64,000 nt of DNA from Phaeospirillum sp. (lineage in GTDB: Bacteria; Pseudomonadota; Alphaproteobacteria; Rhodospirillales; Magnetospirillaceae). The DNA lies in the NCBI GenBank assembly GCA_030651575.1, contig JAUSFB010000068.1:1-64000 (forward strand). Reading direction: 5' to 3'. This document shows positions 27,449 to 35,795 of this stretch, piece after piece (position 1 is the first letter of the stretch; every line of letters begins with the position of its first letter). The position numbers and the translations under genes are program-made. The notes under the pieces were generated by a model. The model searched no databases, had not been told where the DNA came from, and was given only the letters and a program-made list of their open reading frames with translations.

Positions 27449-29308
27449 TTAGGAAAACGCCGTACTCTGACCTTCGGCCGACCTCAGCTCAAGCCCGGAA
27501 TCATTCATGGGCAGGGTGAAGATGAAACTCATGCCCTTGCCCAGTCCTTCGGACTCGACCCAGACCTGACCGCCGTGGCGGATGATGATCTTGCGGCAGA
27601 TGGGCAGCCCGATGCCGGTGCCGCCGCCATATTCATCTCGCTGATGCAGGCGCTGGAACAGCCCGAAGATCCGTTCTTCATAGCCATGGCCGGTCTCGAT
27701 GCCAATGCCGTTGTCGTGAATCTGGAACCGCCACGCCGCCGGTCCGTCGGGGGCGCAGCCGACCCGGATCACGGGTGGGGCGGCATGACGGTATTTCAGG
27801 GCGTTGCCGATGGCGTTGAGGAAAACGCGGTAAAGCTCTTCCGCGTCGCCCATCACCACGGGCAGGTCCGGCGGCGCCTCCACCGTCGCTCCCGCCGTCT
27901 CGATTTGCAGCCGCAGGCTTTCGAGCGCGGAGTGAAGCGCCTCGCCCAGGGCGACCGGCTGTATGGTCCGCTCACCCTGACCGACCCGGGACACCTCCAG
28001 CAGGTCGCGGACCAGGGCGTCCATACGGCTGGCGGCGTCGGTGATGATCGTCAACAGATCCTGTTCGTCATTGTCCAGCCGCCCTTCCAGCCGCCGCGCC
28101 AGCATGGTCGAGAACGCCGTGACGTTGCGGAGCGGTTCGCGCAGATCGTGGGAGGCCACATAGGCGAAGGATTCAAGCTCGGCATTGGAGCGTTCCAGTG
28201 CCTCGTTCTTGTCCTTCAGGGCGGCGCCCCGTTGATCGAGGGTTTCCAGCAGGTGATTGAAGCCCCCGATCAGCCGGCCGATTTCGTCTTGTCGGGAGAT
28301 GGGCAGGGGGCGCAGCGGCTGGTTCGTCTCGGACATGGTCACCAGCGCCTCCACCGTGTCCGACATGGGTGACAGCTGCCGTTGCAAGACCCACCAGGTC
28401 AGTCCCCCCGCCAGCAGCGTCAGAAGCAGCGTGGCAAGCAACATGCGTCGTTGCATCTCGCGGATCGGCGCGAAGGCGTCTTCCGTTGGCAGCGTGGCCG
28501 CCAGAATCCATTCCGCCACGGGAATGGCCTTGTCGGACACCAGAACCTCCTGGCCGATTGGATTGATCATCACGGCCGAGCCTTCATGGCCCGCGAGGAG
28601 CCTGTCGATGGTCGGATTGACGCCGGCGGCGGGAAGCGTCTCCATGACGCGCCTCTTGTCGGTGGCGGTGACGACCAGCCGGTGTTGCGGCGCGATCAGC
28701 AGATAGCCGCCGGTCTTGCCGTAGGGGGTATTGGCGATCTGCCCCAGGAAGTTCGGCTGGCCCAGATTGGTGATGCCCGCCAAGGCGCCGATCACCTTGC
28801 CCCGAGAATCGTGGATGGGCACCTGGATGCCAAAGGCCGGGCTGTTGAGCGTCTTGCTCATGATCGCCCGCGTGACGGTGCCCTTGCCTTCCCGCAGCGT
28901 GATCGCCACCTCCTCGATATTCAGGAAGTTGGCGCCGCGCCGCCCCGTGGCCAGCGGGACCTCGGCGATTGCCGTTCCGCCCGCGTCCAAGACGATGAGT
29001 CCGCCATTGAACAGGCCTTGCAGCGTCATCCGTTGCTCGATGAAGTCCTGCATGCCCGCCGGGCCGTCCTGCATGGCCCGTGATGACTGCGTTGCCGCGA
29101 CGTCCAGGGCTTTGAGGCGGCTTTCCAGGTGGTAATTGATCTGATCGGCGACGATGGAGGCCGTGGAGAACTGCTGTTCGCCGAGCAGTCTTTCCATATC
29201 CTCGCGCAGCATTCGGCTGGCGAAATACGACAGCGACCACAGGCCTCCCATGAAGATGGCCAGCGTCGTCAGGGTGATTATGGATTTCAGCGACCTTGGG
29301 AAAGCCAT
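27449..29308 (-). CDS. Membrane sensor histidine kinase with dCache-like input domain
   Basis: The product has 619 residues from ATG 29308. A transmembrane segment (about 10-30), a ~260-residue periplasmic sensor with [20 protein letters not shown] typical of dCache, a second membrane segment ([18 protein letters not shown]), HAMP, then HisKA with [12 protein letters not shown] (phosphoacceptor His) and an HATPase domain ([27 protein letters not shown]). No response regulator is adjacent. Longer in-frame starts (29356, 29443) would run into the tmRNA promoter and transcript, so the shorter start is preferred. Confidence 0.88.
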   Translation of the reverse strand: MAFPRSLKSIITLTTLAIFMGGLWSLSYFASRMLREDMERLLGEQQFSTASIVADQINYHLESRLKALDVAATQSSRAMQDGPAGMQDFIEQRMTLQGLFNGGLIVLDAGGTAIAEVPLATGRRGANFLNIEEVAITLREGKGTVTRAIMSKTLNSPAFGIQVPIHDSRGKVIGALAGITNLGQPNFLGQIANTPYGKTGGYLLIAPQHRLVVTATDKRRVMETLPAAGVNPTIDRLLAGHEGSAVMINPIGQEVLVSDKAIPVAEWILAATLPTEDAFAPIREMQRRMLLATLLLTLLAGGLTWWVLQRQLSPMSDTVEALVTMSETNQPLRPLPISRQDEIGRLIGGFNHLLETLDQRGAALKDKNEALERSNAELESFAYVASHDLREPLRNVTAFSTMLARRLEGRLDNDEQDLLTIITDAASRMDALVRDLLEVSRVGQGERTIQPVALGEALHSALESLRLQIETAGATVEAPPDLPVVMGDAEELYRVFLNAIGNALKYRHAAPPVIRVGCAPDGPAAWRFQIHDNGIGIETGHGYEERIFGLFQRLHQRDEYGGGTGIGLPICRKIIIRHGGQVWVESEGLGKGMSFIFTLPMNDSGLELRSAEGQSTAFS

Positions 29309-29422
29309 CAAAGTTATCGGATACCTTCCGCTGGAGGCCTCGATTCGGCCAAGCATAATAGTCCAAGCCCAGGCCCCGAAGGTATTCGAATCGTCCCACT
29401 GGCGCTTCGTGGCGAGGCGCTC

Positions 29423-29428
29423 TATATT
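29423..29428 (+). promoter_or_regulatory. ssrA: Candidate -10 element for ssrA
   Basis: TATATT lies about 7 bp before the G-rich stretch where the tmRNA precursor probably begins. No good -35 element is visible 17 bp upstream. Confidence 0.4.
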
Positions 29429-29435
29429 GAGGGGG

Positions 29436-29730
29436 TCGGGCAACCGACTATGACGCTAAACGCCACGCGGAATAGACGTTACGGACCCGGGGGCGGTACC
29501 CGGCGCCTCCACCAGATTCCTTCCCGGCCAGGACGCGGCCGGGATCACTGGGGGCGAAACAGGATCGACGTGCGCAGTAAAGGTGTGGTTTGCGTTCGGC
29601 ATGATACCACCGTTATCGGGTCAATCCTAACAAGTGCCAACGACAACGTTGAACTTGCCGCTGCGGCTTAGTTGCCCGTAAGCGCGGTATAGGGGGGGGC
29701 ACCGGGCAACAGAAGCCCCCCCCACTTAAA
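29436..29730 (+). ncRNA. ssrA: Two-piece (circularly permuted) tmRNA
   Basis: The gene is permuted as in alphaproteobacteria. The acceptor piece comes first: its T-arm (CCGGGGGCGGTACCCGG) and GCGCCTCCACCA end at 29514. A 35-nt spacer (29515-29549) folds as CCCGGCC/GGCCGGG and is removed. The coding piece begins at 29550 with GGGGGCGAAACAGGATCGAC; its GGGGGCG pairs with the acceptor CGCCTCC. The tag reading frame (29636-29671) encodes ANDNVELAAAA and a TAG stop. A pseudoknot follows: 29671-29678 with 29703-29710, and 29692-29700 with 29715-29723. Outer ends are approximate. It rescues stalled ribosomes and tags proteins for ClpXP. Confidence 0.95.
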
Positions 29731-29754
29731 TTTTACGAAGGGATGCCGGGGCCT

Positions 29755-30246
29755 ATGCCGGTCGAGGAATTACGCTACGACAAGATGGTGGAAGATGCGC
29801 TCCGGGGTGTGGTGCGCGATGCGCTGGCCTTTGCCGCCGAGCAGGGGCTTCCCGGCGATCACCACTTCTATGTCACCTTCCGCACCCATTATCCGGGGGT
29901 GGCCTTGCCCAAGCATGTGCTGGCCCGTCATCCCGACGAGATGACCATTGTCCTTCAGCATCAGTACTGGGACCTGGAGGTCGGCCAGGATCTGTTTTCG
30001 GTGACGCTGTCCTTTTCCGGCAAGTCGGAACGGCTGGTGATCCCGTTCGCGGCGGTGTCCGGCTTTGCCGATCCGTCAGCCAAATTCGGCTTGCAGTTCC
30101 AGGCGATCCCCGGCGATGACGAGGATGAGGTCGACGAGGGGTTCGAGGATGCGGCCGCCGCCCTTCCGCCGGCCTCCCCCGACGCCAAGCCCGAGGTCGA
30201 GGGCGACGGCAAGGTGGTGACGCTGGATCGCTTCCGCAAGAAGTAG
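29755..30246 (+). CDS. sspB: ClpXP adaptor SspB, alphaproteobacterial type
   Basis: A 163-residue protein. The start LRYDKMVEDALRGVVRDAL, the central TFRTHYPGVALPKHVLARHP and the hydrophobic peptide-binding core (MTIVLQHQYWDLEV) match SspB-alpha. An acidic linker (GDDEDEVDEGFED) leads to the C-terminal ClpX-binding tail ending GKVVTLDRFRKK. SspB delivers ssrA-tagged proteins to ClpXP. It lies only about 25 bp beyond the tmRNA, so tag and adaptor are neighbours. ATG 29755 is chosen because homology starts there; ATG 29743 is an alternative. Confidence 0.93.
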   Translation: MPVEELRYDKMVEDALRGVVRDALAFAAEQGLPGDHHFYVTFRTHYPGVALPKHVLARHPDEMTIVLQHQYWDLEVGQDLFSVTLSFSGKSERLVIPFAAVSGFADPSAKFGLQFQAIPGDDEDEVDEGFEDAAAALPPASPDAKPEVEGDGKVVTLDRFRKK

Positions 30247-30283
30247 GGTCGTCTTTCGGTTTTCACCGCTTTCGACCAACAAA

Positions 30284-30310
30284 AAACCCCGCCGGAAACC
30301 GGCGGGGTTT
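30284..30310. terminator. Bidirectional intrinsic terminator between sspB and the cold-shock gene
   Basis: AAACCCCGCCGG and CCGGCGGGGTTT form a perfect 12-bp stem around AAA. Poly-A precedes and TTT ends the structure, so it works on both strands. It lies between convergent genes. Confidence 0.9.
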
Positions 30311-30334
30311 ATCGTTTGGCCGGAGCCTGAGGGC

Positions 30335-30544
30335 CTAGAGGGCCTTCAGGTTCACCGCCGAGGTCTTGCCCTTGCGCGGATCGCGCTCGGTCTCGAAGGA
30401 CAGCTTCTGGCCTTCGTTCAGGTTGCCCATGCCGGCGCGCTCAACGGCCGAGATGTGAACGAAAACGTCGGCGGAGCCATCCTCGGGCTGAATGAAGCCG
30501 AAGCCCTTGGTGCTGTTGAACCACTTCACGGTGCCAGTCGACAT
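30335..30544 (-). CDS. Cold-shock protein (CspA family)
   Basis: A 69-residue single OB-fold protein. RNP1 (KGFGFIQ) and RNP2 (VFVHISA) are intact, and the start [12 protein letters not shown] is typical. Such proteins act as RNA chaperones, in cold shock or constitutively. ATG 30544 has GGAG 8 bp upstream; an in-frame start at 30556 would waste that site. Several csp paralogues normally exist, so no specific symbol is given. Confidence 0.95.
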   Translation of the reverse strand: MSTGTVKWFNSTKGFGFIQPEDGSADVFVHISAVERAGMGNLNEGQKLSFETERDPRKGKTSAVNLKAL

Positions 30545-30712
30545 AAAGATCTCCAATAGTAAGTTTCGCCTCGCATAAGCTCATGCGAGGTTTTGATCGT
30601 TCGACCAGCGATGTCACCGGGGCGGCACCGGAATCCGCCGCGCGGATTCCCTTGGTAGGAAGAAAGATGGCGGCACCATGGGCCAAACGGGGAAAGATTA
30701 CAAGATAATCCG

Positions 30713-31201
30713 CTACGGCGCCCGGCGGGTGGGCTTTTCCAGCGCCTGATAGCCGGCGCCGTTCCAGCGCAGCCATTGCGATTGAGTTTCGAGGGTGGCC
30801 CAGCCCTCGACCCTACCGGAGGTGACGAAGACGCTGTCGGAATCGGCGAATCCCCAGCCGATGGGGGTCCAGCCCTTGGCGGTCCATTGGGCGACGAGCA
30901 GGGGCTGCCCCTTGTCGGACAGCCATGCGGGCGAGTCGATCAGCACGAACAGCTCGGCGCGGCCGTCCTCGTTCAGGTCGATCCGGCCGGCGCGGACCTG
31001 GTCGCGGAAGAAGCCGAACGGGCCGCCGGCATTGTAATAGGCCCTCCAATGGGTCTTCAGCAGCGCCTCGATATCCGGGGTTTCGGTCTCGGGCAGCGGT
31101 TGCAACGCCACCATGGCCTGCGGCCGCCCATACTCCTGGGCGGAGGCGGGGCCGGCGAGGCAGGTCAGCAGGGCAAGGGCGAGGCTGGCGATCAGGCGCA
31201 T
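30713..31201 (-). CDS. Secreted protein of unknown function with a calcium-loop-like motif
   Basis: A 162-residue protein with a clear Sec signal peptide (LIASLALALLTCLAGPASA). The mature part contains DLNEDGRAELFVLID, an Asp/Asn-rich loop like those of EF-hand or FG-GAP calcium sites, and a WxxxGW-rich beta region (WTAKGWTPIGWGFADSD). This suggests a small periplasmic beta protein. It stands alone, opposite in direction to the rhodanese gene. No family is recognised. Confidence 0.7.
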   Translation of the reverse strand: MRLIASLALALLTCLAGPASAQEYGRPQAMVALQPLPETETPDIEALLKTHWRAYYNAGGPFGFFRDQVRAGRIDLNEDGRAELFVLIDSPAWLSDKGQPLLVAQWTAKGWTPIGWGFADSDSVFVTSGRVEGWATLETQSQWLRWNGAGYQALEKPTRRAP

Positions 31202-31389
31202 GGTGGCGGAGATTAGTGAGCCGGGCCGCCGCCGTCAATGCGATGCCCTCGGCAGCAATAATACACACGCATAATGTTAATTAACCACATAAAATTATAC
31301 GCCTCCGAAATTTGGTGTTGAATTATTTGTCGCGGTGCGGTATCACAGTATCACCACGATGAATTCACTGCCGGACGAGGATCTTTCCC

Positions 31390-31725
31390 ATGAGCGCTTC
31401 CGAAATCGGTCTGATCGAGCTGGAACCGGAAACCGTCAAGGCCCTGCTGGACTCGGGCGAGGCCGTGCTGGTCGATGTCCGTGAGGAAGAAGAATTCGCC
31501 GAGGACCATATCGAAGGCTCCCTCCTGTCGCCCATGAGCGATTTCGAGGTCGAAACCTGGCCGAGCGTCCCCGGCAAGAAGGTGATCATTTCCTGCCTGG
31601 GCGGCGTGCGCTCCGCCGCCATCGCCCGCAAGCTGATCGCCTCGGGCCAGGGCTGGGCCATCCATCTCAAGGGTGGGCTCAACGCTTGGCGTGACGCCGG
31701 ATTACCCACCGTCAACCAGAGCTGA
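31390..31725 (+). CDS. Rhodanese-like sulfurtransferase domain protein
   Basis: A 111-residue single rhodanese domain. The start EPETVKALLDSGEAVLVDVR, the EEEFAEDHIEGSLLSPMSD strand and the active-site loop SCLGGVRSAA with catalytic Cys are complete, and the closing GGLNAWRDAGLP is typical. It could transfer sulfane sulfur or act as a sulfur sensor. An intrinsic terminator follows at 31777. The 188 bp upstream are AT-rich and probably hold its promoter. Confidence 0.93.
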   Translation: MSASEIGLIELEPETVKALLDSGEAVLVDVREEEEFAEDHIEGSLLSPMSDFEVETWPSVPGKKVIISCLGGVRSAAIARKLIASGQGWAIHLKGGLNAWRDAGLPTVNQS

Positions 31726-31776
31726 GGGTTCCCCCCCCCCCCTCTTCCCTCATCTTCCTCTGGTTGATATCGCCTT

Positions 31777-31810
31777 GGGCGGCCGTCTTGGACGGTCGCC
31801 CTTTTCTTTT
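31777..31810 (+). terminator. Intrinsic terminator after the rhodanese gene
   Basis: GGGCGGCCGTC (31777-31787) pairs with GACGGTCGCCC (31791-31801), with one G-T pair, around a short TTG loop, and is followed by a T-rich run (TTTTCTTTT). Confidence 0.85.
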
Positions 31811-31862
31811 GTCCCGAGGGGGGCTACATCGAAGGGGAGAGCTTTAGAAAGGGTCCATCCAT

Positions 31863-33656
31863 ATGCGCCGTCTCGGTCGAATCGTGGTGTTGCTGCTGGC
31901 CGGTACCGGCCTGCTGTCCCTTGCGCTGGTCGGGCTGGGATTCTGGCTGGCGGCGCATCTGTCGCCCCGGACCGAGCACGATCTGCCCAAGCGGGCGGTG
32001 CTGACCCTCGACCTTGACGCCAGGTTCCAGGAAATGCCCGACGGCAATCCGCTGGCGGCGCTGTCGGGCGAGAAGTCCTATGCCCTGCGTCAGGTGATCG
32101 AGGCCATCGATCATGCCGCCGCCGATAAGCGGGTGGTCGGGCTGTTCGCCACCATGGGCCACGCCTCGCTGGGGCTGGGCGATGTCCAGGAGGTCCGCGA
32201 CGCGGTCGGGCGCTTCCGCCAGTCGGGCAAGCCGACCCTGCTGTTCGCCGAGACCATGGGAGAGGGGGGCAGCGGCACCCTTGACTACTATCTCGCCTCC
32301 GCCTTTGGGCAGATCTGGCTTCAGCCCTCGGGCGATATCGGCCTGACCGGCATGATGGCGGAAAGCCCGTTCATCAAGGGCACTCTCGATCTGCTGGGGA
32401 TCAAGGCGCAGTTCTCCGGCCGGCACGAGTACAAGTCGGCCATCGATATGTTCACCGAGACCGGCTTCACCGCTCCCCATCGCGAGAATCTGGGGCGTTT
32501 GATGGATTCTTTCAGCGACCAACTGGCCGACGGCATCGCTCACGGCCGCAAGCTGGCTCCCGACGCGGTGCGGGGATTGCTGGGCAAGGGGCCGTATCTG
32601 GCGTCGGAGGCCAAGGCCGCCGGATTGGTGGACCAGATTGGCTACCGCGACGCCGCCTGGGTGGCCATCGCCGGGACCGGCAAGGACAAGGACGCCGCAT
32701 CCGAGGAGATGGATATCGCCGACTACGCCGCCCATCTGGCTGATCCCAAGGGGGCCAAGGTGGCGCTAATCATCGGCAGCGGCGCCATTCATCGCGGCGA
32801 GTCCCATCACGGCTTTGACTCCGAGCCCGATTTCGGCGCCCAGACCATCGCCGAGGCGTTGCGCGACGCGGTCGATGATGACGGCGTCAAGGCGATCTTG
32901 TTCCGGGTCGACAGCCCCGGCGGTTCCTACACCGCCTCTGACACCGTCTGGCACGAGGTCAAGCGCGCCCGCGAGGCCGGCAAGCCGGTGGTGGTCTCCA
33001 TGGGCAATGTGGCGGCCTCGGGCGGCTATTTCGTCGCCATGGCGGCGGATCGCATCATCGCCCAGCCCGGCACCATCACCGGCTCCATCGGGGTCTTCAC
33101 CGGCAAGATGGTGCTCGACGAGTTCTGGAAGAAGCTGGGAGTCAGCTGGGACGAGATGCATCGTGGCGACAACGCCGCCATGTGGAGCGCCAACCGCCCG
33201 TTCTCGCCCCAGGCTCAGGGCCGCATCGACGCGCTGCTTGACCATATCTACGCCGATTTTTCCGGCAAGGCCTCGGACGGACGCGGCATCGCCGCCGACA
33301 AGATGGATCAACTGGCGCGCGGCCGCATCTGGACCGGCGCCGACGCCAAGGCGCTGGGGTTGGTGGACCGGCTGGGCGGCTGGCACGAGGCGGTGGCGGC
33401 GGTGCGCGAGGTCGCCGGCATGAAGCCCGACGAGCCGGTGCGGCTGGTGGACTATCCGCGTCCCCGCAAGATCTGGGAGGTGCTGGCCGAGGCCATGGCC
33501 GGCGGTTCGGTCACCGAGCGGCGTCAACTGGCCGCCTTGCTGAAGGCGGCGGCGGTGCTGGAGCCGCTGACGGCGCGGCTGCCGATCCTGGCCGAGCCCC
33601 CCGGCGCGGCGAGCTTGCGCCTGCCGCCCCTCGACCATCTCGGAAGCCGGCCATGA
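31863..33656 (+). CDS. sppA: Signal peptide peptidase SppA, 67K type
   Basis: A 597-residue membrane-anchored protease with the duplicated S49 architecture. One N-terminal membrane segment (VVLLLAGTGLLSLALVGLGF) is followed by the first half with the general-base lysine (RHEYKSAIDMFT, K191) and the second half with the nucleophile GNVAASGGYF (S386). Long SppA uses Lys from one half and Ser from the other, and both are here. It degrades leftover signal peptides in the membrane. The stop overlaps the next gene's ATG. Confidence 0.94.
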   Translation: MRRLGRIVVLLLAGTGLLSLALVGLGFWLAAHLSPRTEHDLPKRAVLTLDLDARFQEMPDGNPLAALSGEKSYALRQVIEAIDHAAADKRVVGLFATMGHASLGLGDVQEVRDAVGRFRQSGKPTLLFAETMGEGGSGTLDYYLASAFGQIWLQPSGDIGLTGMMAESPFIKGTLDLLGIKAQFSGRHEYKSAIDMFTETGFTAPHRENLGRLMDSFSDQLADGIAHGRKLAPDAVRGLLGKGPYLASEAKAAGLVDQIGYRDAAWVAIAGTGKDKDAASEEMDIADYAAHLADPKGAKVALIIGSGAIHRGESHHGFDSEPDFGAQTIAEALRDAVDDDGVKAILFRVDSPGGSYTASDTVWHEVKRAREAGKPVVVSMGNVAASGGYFVAMAADRIIAQPGTITGSIGVFTGKMVLDEFWKKLGVSWDEMHRGDNAAMWSANRPFSPQAQGRIDALLDHIYADFSGKASDGRGIAADKMDQLARGRIWTGADAKALGLVDRLGGWHEAVAAVREVAGMKPDEPVRLVDYPRPRKIWEVLAEAMAGGSVTERRQLAALLKAAAVLEPLTARLPILAEPPGAASLRLPPLDHLGSRP

Positions 33657-34393
33657 GCGGCGATGTGCGCAGCGTCGTGGTCACCGGCGCCAGCCGGGGC
33701 ATCGGCCACGCCATCGCCCGCCGCTTTCTGGCCGAGGGCTGGCGGGTCATCACCTGCGCCCGCGCCGACGTGCCCAAGGAATGCATGATCGACCGCAACT
33801 GGGCTTGCCACATCGTGGCCGATCTGGCCGATCCGGTCAGCGCCGAGGCTTTCGTCGCCCAGGCCAACGCCTTCCTCGGCGACGCGCCGCTGCACGCCCT
33901 GGTCAATAACGCCGGAGTCAGCCCCAAGACGCCCTATCGCGAGCGGCTGGGGGTGTTGAACGGCTCCATCGACCGGTGGAAGGATGTGTTCGAGCTGAAC
34001 TTCTTCGCGCCGCTGCGGCTGGCGCGCGGCTTTGCCACCGCCTTGCATCGCGGCAAGGGCGCCATCGTCAACATCACCTCTATTGCCGGCCACTACGTCC
34101 ATCCCTTCGCCGGCTCGGCCTATTCGACCTCCAAGGCGGCGCTGTCAGGGTTGACGCGCGAGATGGCGGCCGAGATGGCCCAATTGGGGGTCAGGGTCAA
34201 CGCCGTGGCCCCCGGAGAAATCCGTACGGAAATGATCTCGGCGGAATACGAGGCGCTGGTACCGCGTATTCCGCTGGAGCGCATGGGAACCACCGGCGAT
34301 GTGGCCGGAACCGTGTTCCGCCTGTGCGGCGACGATTTCGCCTATGTCACCGGCACCGAGGTCTTCGTCACCGGCGGCCAGCACTTGTACTGA
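33653..34393 (+). CDS. SDR-family NAD(P)-dependent oxidoreductase
   Basis: A 246-residue classical short-chain dehydrogenase. The cofactor loop is TGASRGIGHA, followed by NNAGVSP, the catalytic Ser in NITSIAG and the YSTSK Tyr-Lys pair. The C-terminal VTGTEVFVTGGQHL closes the fold. The pattern resembles 3-oxoacyl-ACP reductases, but substrates cannot be told from motifs. It overlaps sppA by 4 bp (ATGA), though a functional link is not obvious. It converges on the haem-protein gene with a long hairpin between. Confidence 0.9.
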   Translation: MSGDVRSVVVTGASRGIGHAIARRFLAEGWRVITCARADVPKECMIDRNWACHIVADLADPVSAEAFVAQANAFLGDAPLHALVNNAGVSPKTPYRERLGVLNGSIDRWKDVFELNFFAPLRLARGFATALHRGKGAIVNITSIAGHYVHPFAGSAYSTSKAALSGLTREMAAEMAQLGVRVNAVAPGEIRTEMISAEYEALVPRIPLERMGTTGDVAGTVFRLCGDDFAYVTGTEVFVTGGQHLY

Positions 34394-34428
34394 CGCGCGA
34401 TCACGGGACGCCGTCCCGGACCGCGCGT
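34393..34428. terminator. Nested hairpin between convergent genes
   Basis: Outer arms ACGCGCG (34393-34399) and CGCGCGT (34422-34428) enclose inner arms CGGGACG (34404-34410) and CGTCCCG (34412-34418). It lies between the SDR stop and the stop of the convergent cytochrome gene. TTGTT follows on the plus strand, a weak U-run. Confidence 0.5.
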
Positions 34429-34441
34429 TGTTCGCCGTGGA

Positions 34442-35758
34442 TTACTCGACCTTGACCGCCTGGATATCGGCCTTGGCGCCAAAGCCCAGGGAGACCGGGA
34501 ACGAGACGTGGTGGCCCCGCGTCGTGATGTTATCGTCGTGGACGGCCATGCCGACATTGTAGACGCCGCCTTCCCTGAAGGCCTTGTCGTCGGGGTTGGC
34601 GAGGTTGAGCGGGCGGACCCAGACCACGGTCCACATGCCGTCCTTCCAGACGCCCTTGACGTCGGCGTTGTCGGCGGCCGATCCCGCCGCCTGGGCGCGG
34701 CTGACCACGTATTCGGGGATCATGTCGCCGTCCTTCCATCCGGCCATGGGGTCGAAGGCGACCCCGTTGGTTTCCAGGATCAGATGCTGTGGCTTGCCGG
34801 GTTGGTGGAGGTCCTCGGTACGGATGGCTTTCACCCCGACTTTCTTGGCGTCATACATGTATTTCGGCTGGTGGGTTTTCTTGTCCTTGTTGGACGCGAA
34901 CACATCCTTGCCGTCGTCGCTCAGGCGGTATTCCAGCACATAGCCGTCATCGGCCATGCCGACCGGATTGGAGCGATGCGCCCGCCACTGCATCAGGTCG
35001 AGGAAACCTCCGGCGGCTTTCAGCTTGGCGATTTCGTCCGGCGAGCGGGTCGAGTCCCAGCTTTCGCCGGTGCGGGTGGGGGGCAGGAACTTGCGGACCT
35101 CCGATTTCTTCAGCGTCTGACCGAGCAGCGGATTGGCCGCTACGTCTTCGGGTTTGGCCGCCTTCGGCATGTCGCGCAGGCCGTCATGGCAGGTCACCCA
35201 GCAGCCATGGACGGCGAAATTCTCGACCTTGCCGTCGTCGATCATCAGAGCGAGGCGGTCTTCGTAGAGCGCCGGCTGTTTGGCCTCGCGCACATCGCCG
35301 TCGAGGCGTGGCCCGCCATACGACTTCCATTCCTTGCCGTTGAAACGCAGATAGGGGTGGGCGTCGCCCGGATGGGGGTTCCTGGTCTTCCACTGGAAGC
35401 GGAGATAGGCATTCTTGGAATCGTAGGCGGCCTGAACCGCCAGATCGATCGTGCCCTGCTTGCCGGGGATCGGATTCGGCTCCAGACGGCCGCCCTTGAC
35501 GACGACGTTGCCGATATCGGTTTCGTCATTCTCGTGGCAGGACACGCAGGCGCGGCCGGCCGGAACCTGCTTGTTGCCCTGCTTGTGCTCGGTCGAGCGC
35601 AGCCATTGCGAACTCGACTGGCCGGGATAAAATAGTTTGACCGATTTGACCGGCACCTTGGACCAGTCCGGCTCGGCGGCCTGCGCTGAAGCCGCCATGA
35701 CGCCGATCATCCCGGTGGCAACCGCGCTGGCCAGCGCCTTGGTGAGAAAATGCGCCAT
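34442..35758 (-). CDS. Periplasmic c-type haem protein, ethylbenzene-dehydrogenase haem-subunit-like
   Basis: A 438-residue protein with a Sec signal peptide (cleaved near AQA-AEP). A standard haem c site CVSCH is at 71-75. A second, unusual site reads CWVTCH (186-191), C-x3-C-H. The remaining beta-rich domain (LEYRLSDDGKDVF, WKDGDMIPEYVV, WTVVWVRPL, VGMAVHDDNITTRGHHVSFP) fits the EB_dh/DmsC-like haem-binding domain. It probably moves electrons in the periplasm, but the partner oxidoreductase is not adjacent. AGGAG lies 9 bp before ATG. Confidence 0.8.
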   Translation of the reverse strand: MAHFLTKALASAVATGMIGVMAASAQAAEPDWSKVPVKSVKLFYPGQSSSQWLRSTEHKQGNKQVPAGRACVSCHENDETDIGNVVVKGGRLEPNPIPGKQGTIDLAVQAAYDSKNAYLRFQWKTRNPHPGDAHPYLRFNGKEWKSYGGPRLDGDVREAKQPALYEDRLALMIDDGKVENFAVHGCWVTCHDGLRDMPKAAKPEDVAANPLLGQTLKKSEVRKFLPPTRTGESWDSTRSPDEIAKLKAAGGFLDLMQWRAHRSNPVGMADDGYVLEYRLSDDGKDVFASNKDKKTHQPKYMYDAKKVGVKAIRTEDLHQPGKPQHLILETNGVAFDPMAGWKDGDMIPEYVVSRAQAAGSAADNADVKGVWKDGMWTVVWVRPLNLANPDDKAFREGGVYNVGMAVHDDNITTRGHHVSFPVSLGFGAKADIQAVKVE

Positions 35759-35795
35759 GGGGTTTTCTCCTAAGTGGTGATGCGGAAGGGCAAAG

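Noticed and set aside
29309-29443. Longer N-terminus of the dCache sensor kinase
   Set aside because: It would overlap the tmRNA promoter and 5' end, and adds no recognisable domain.
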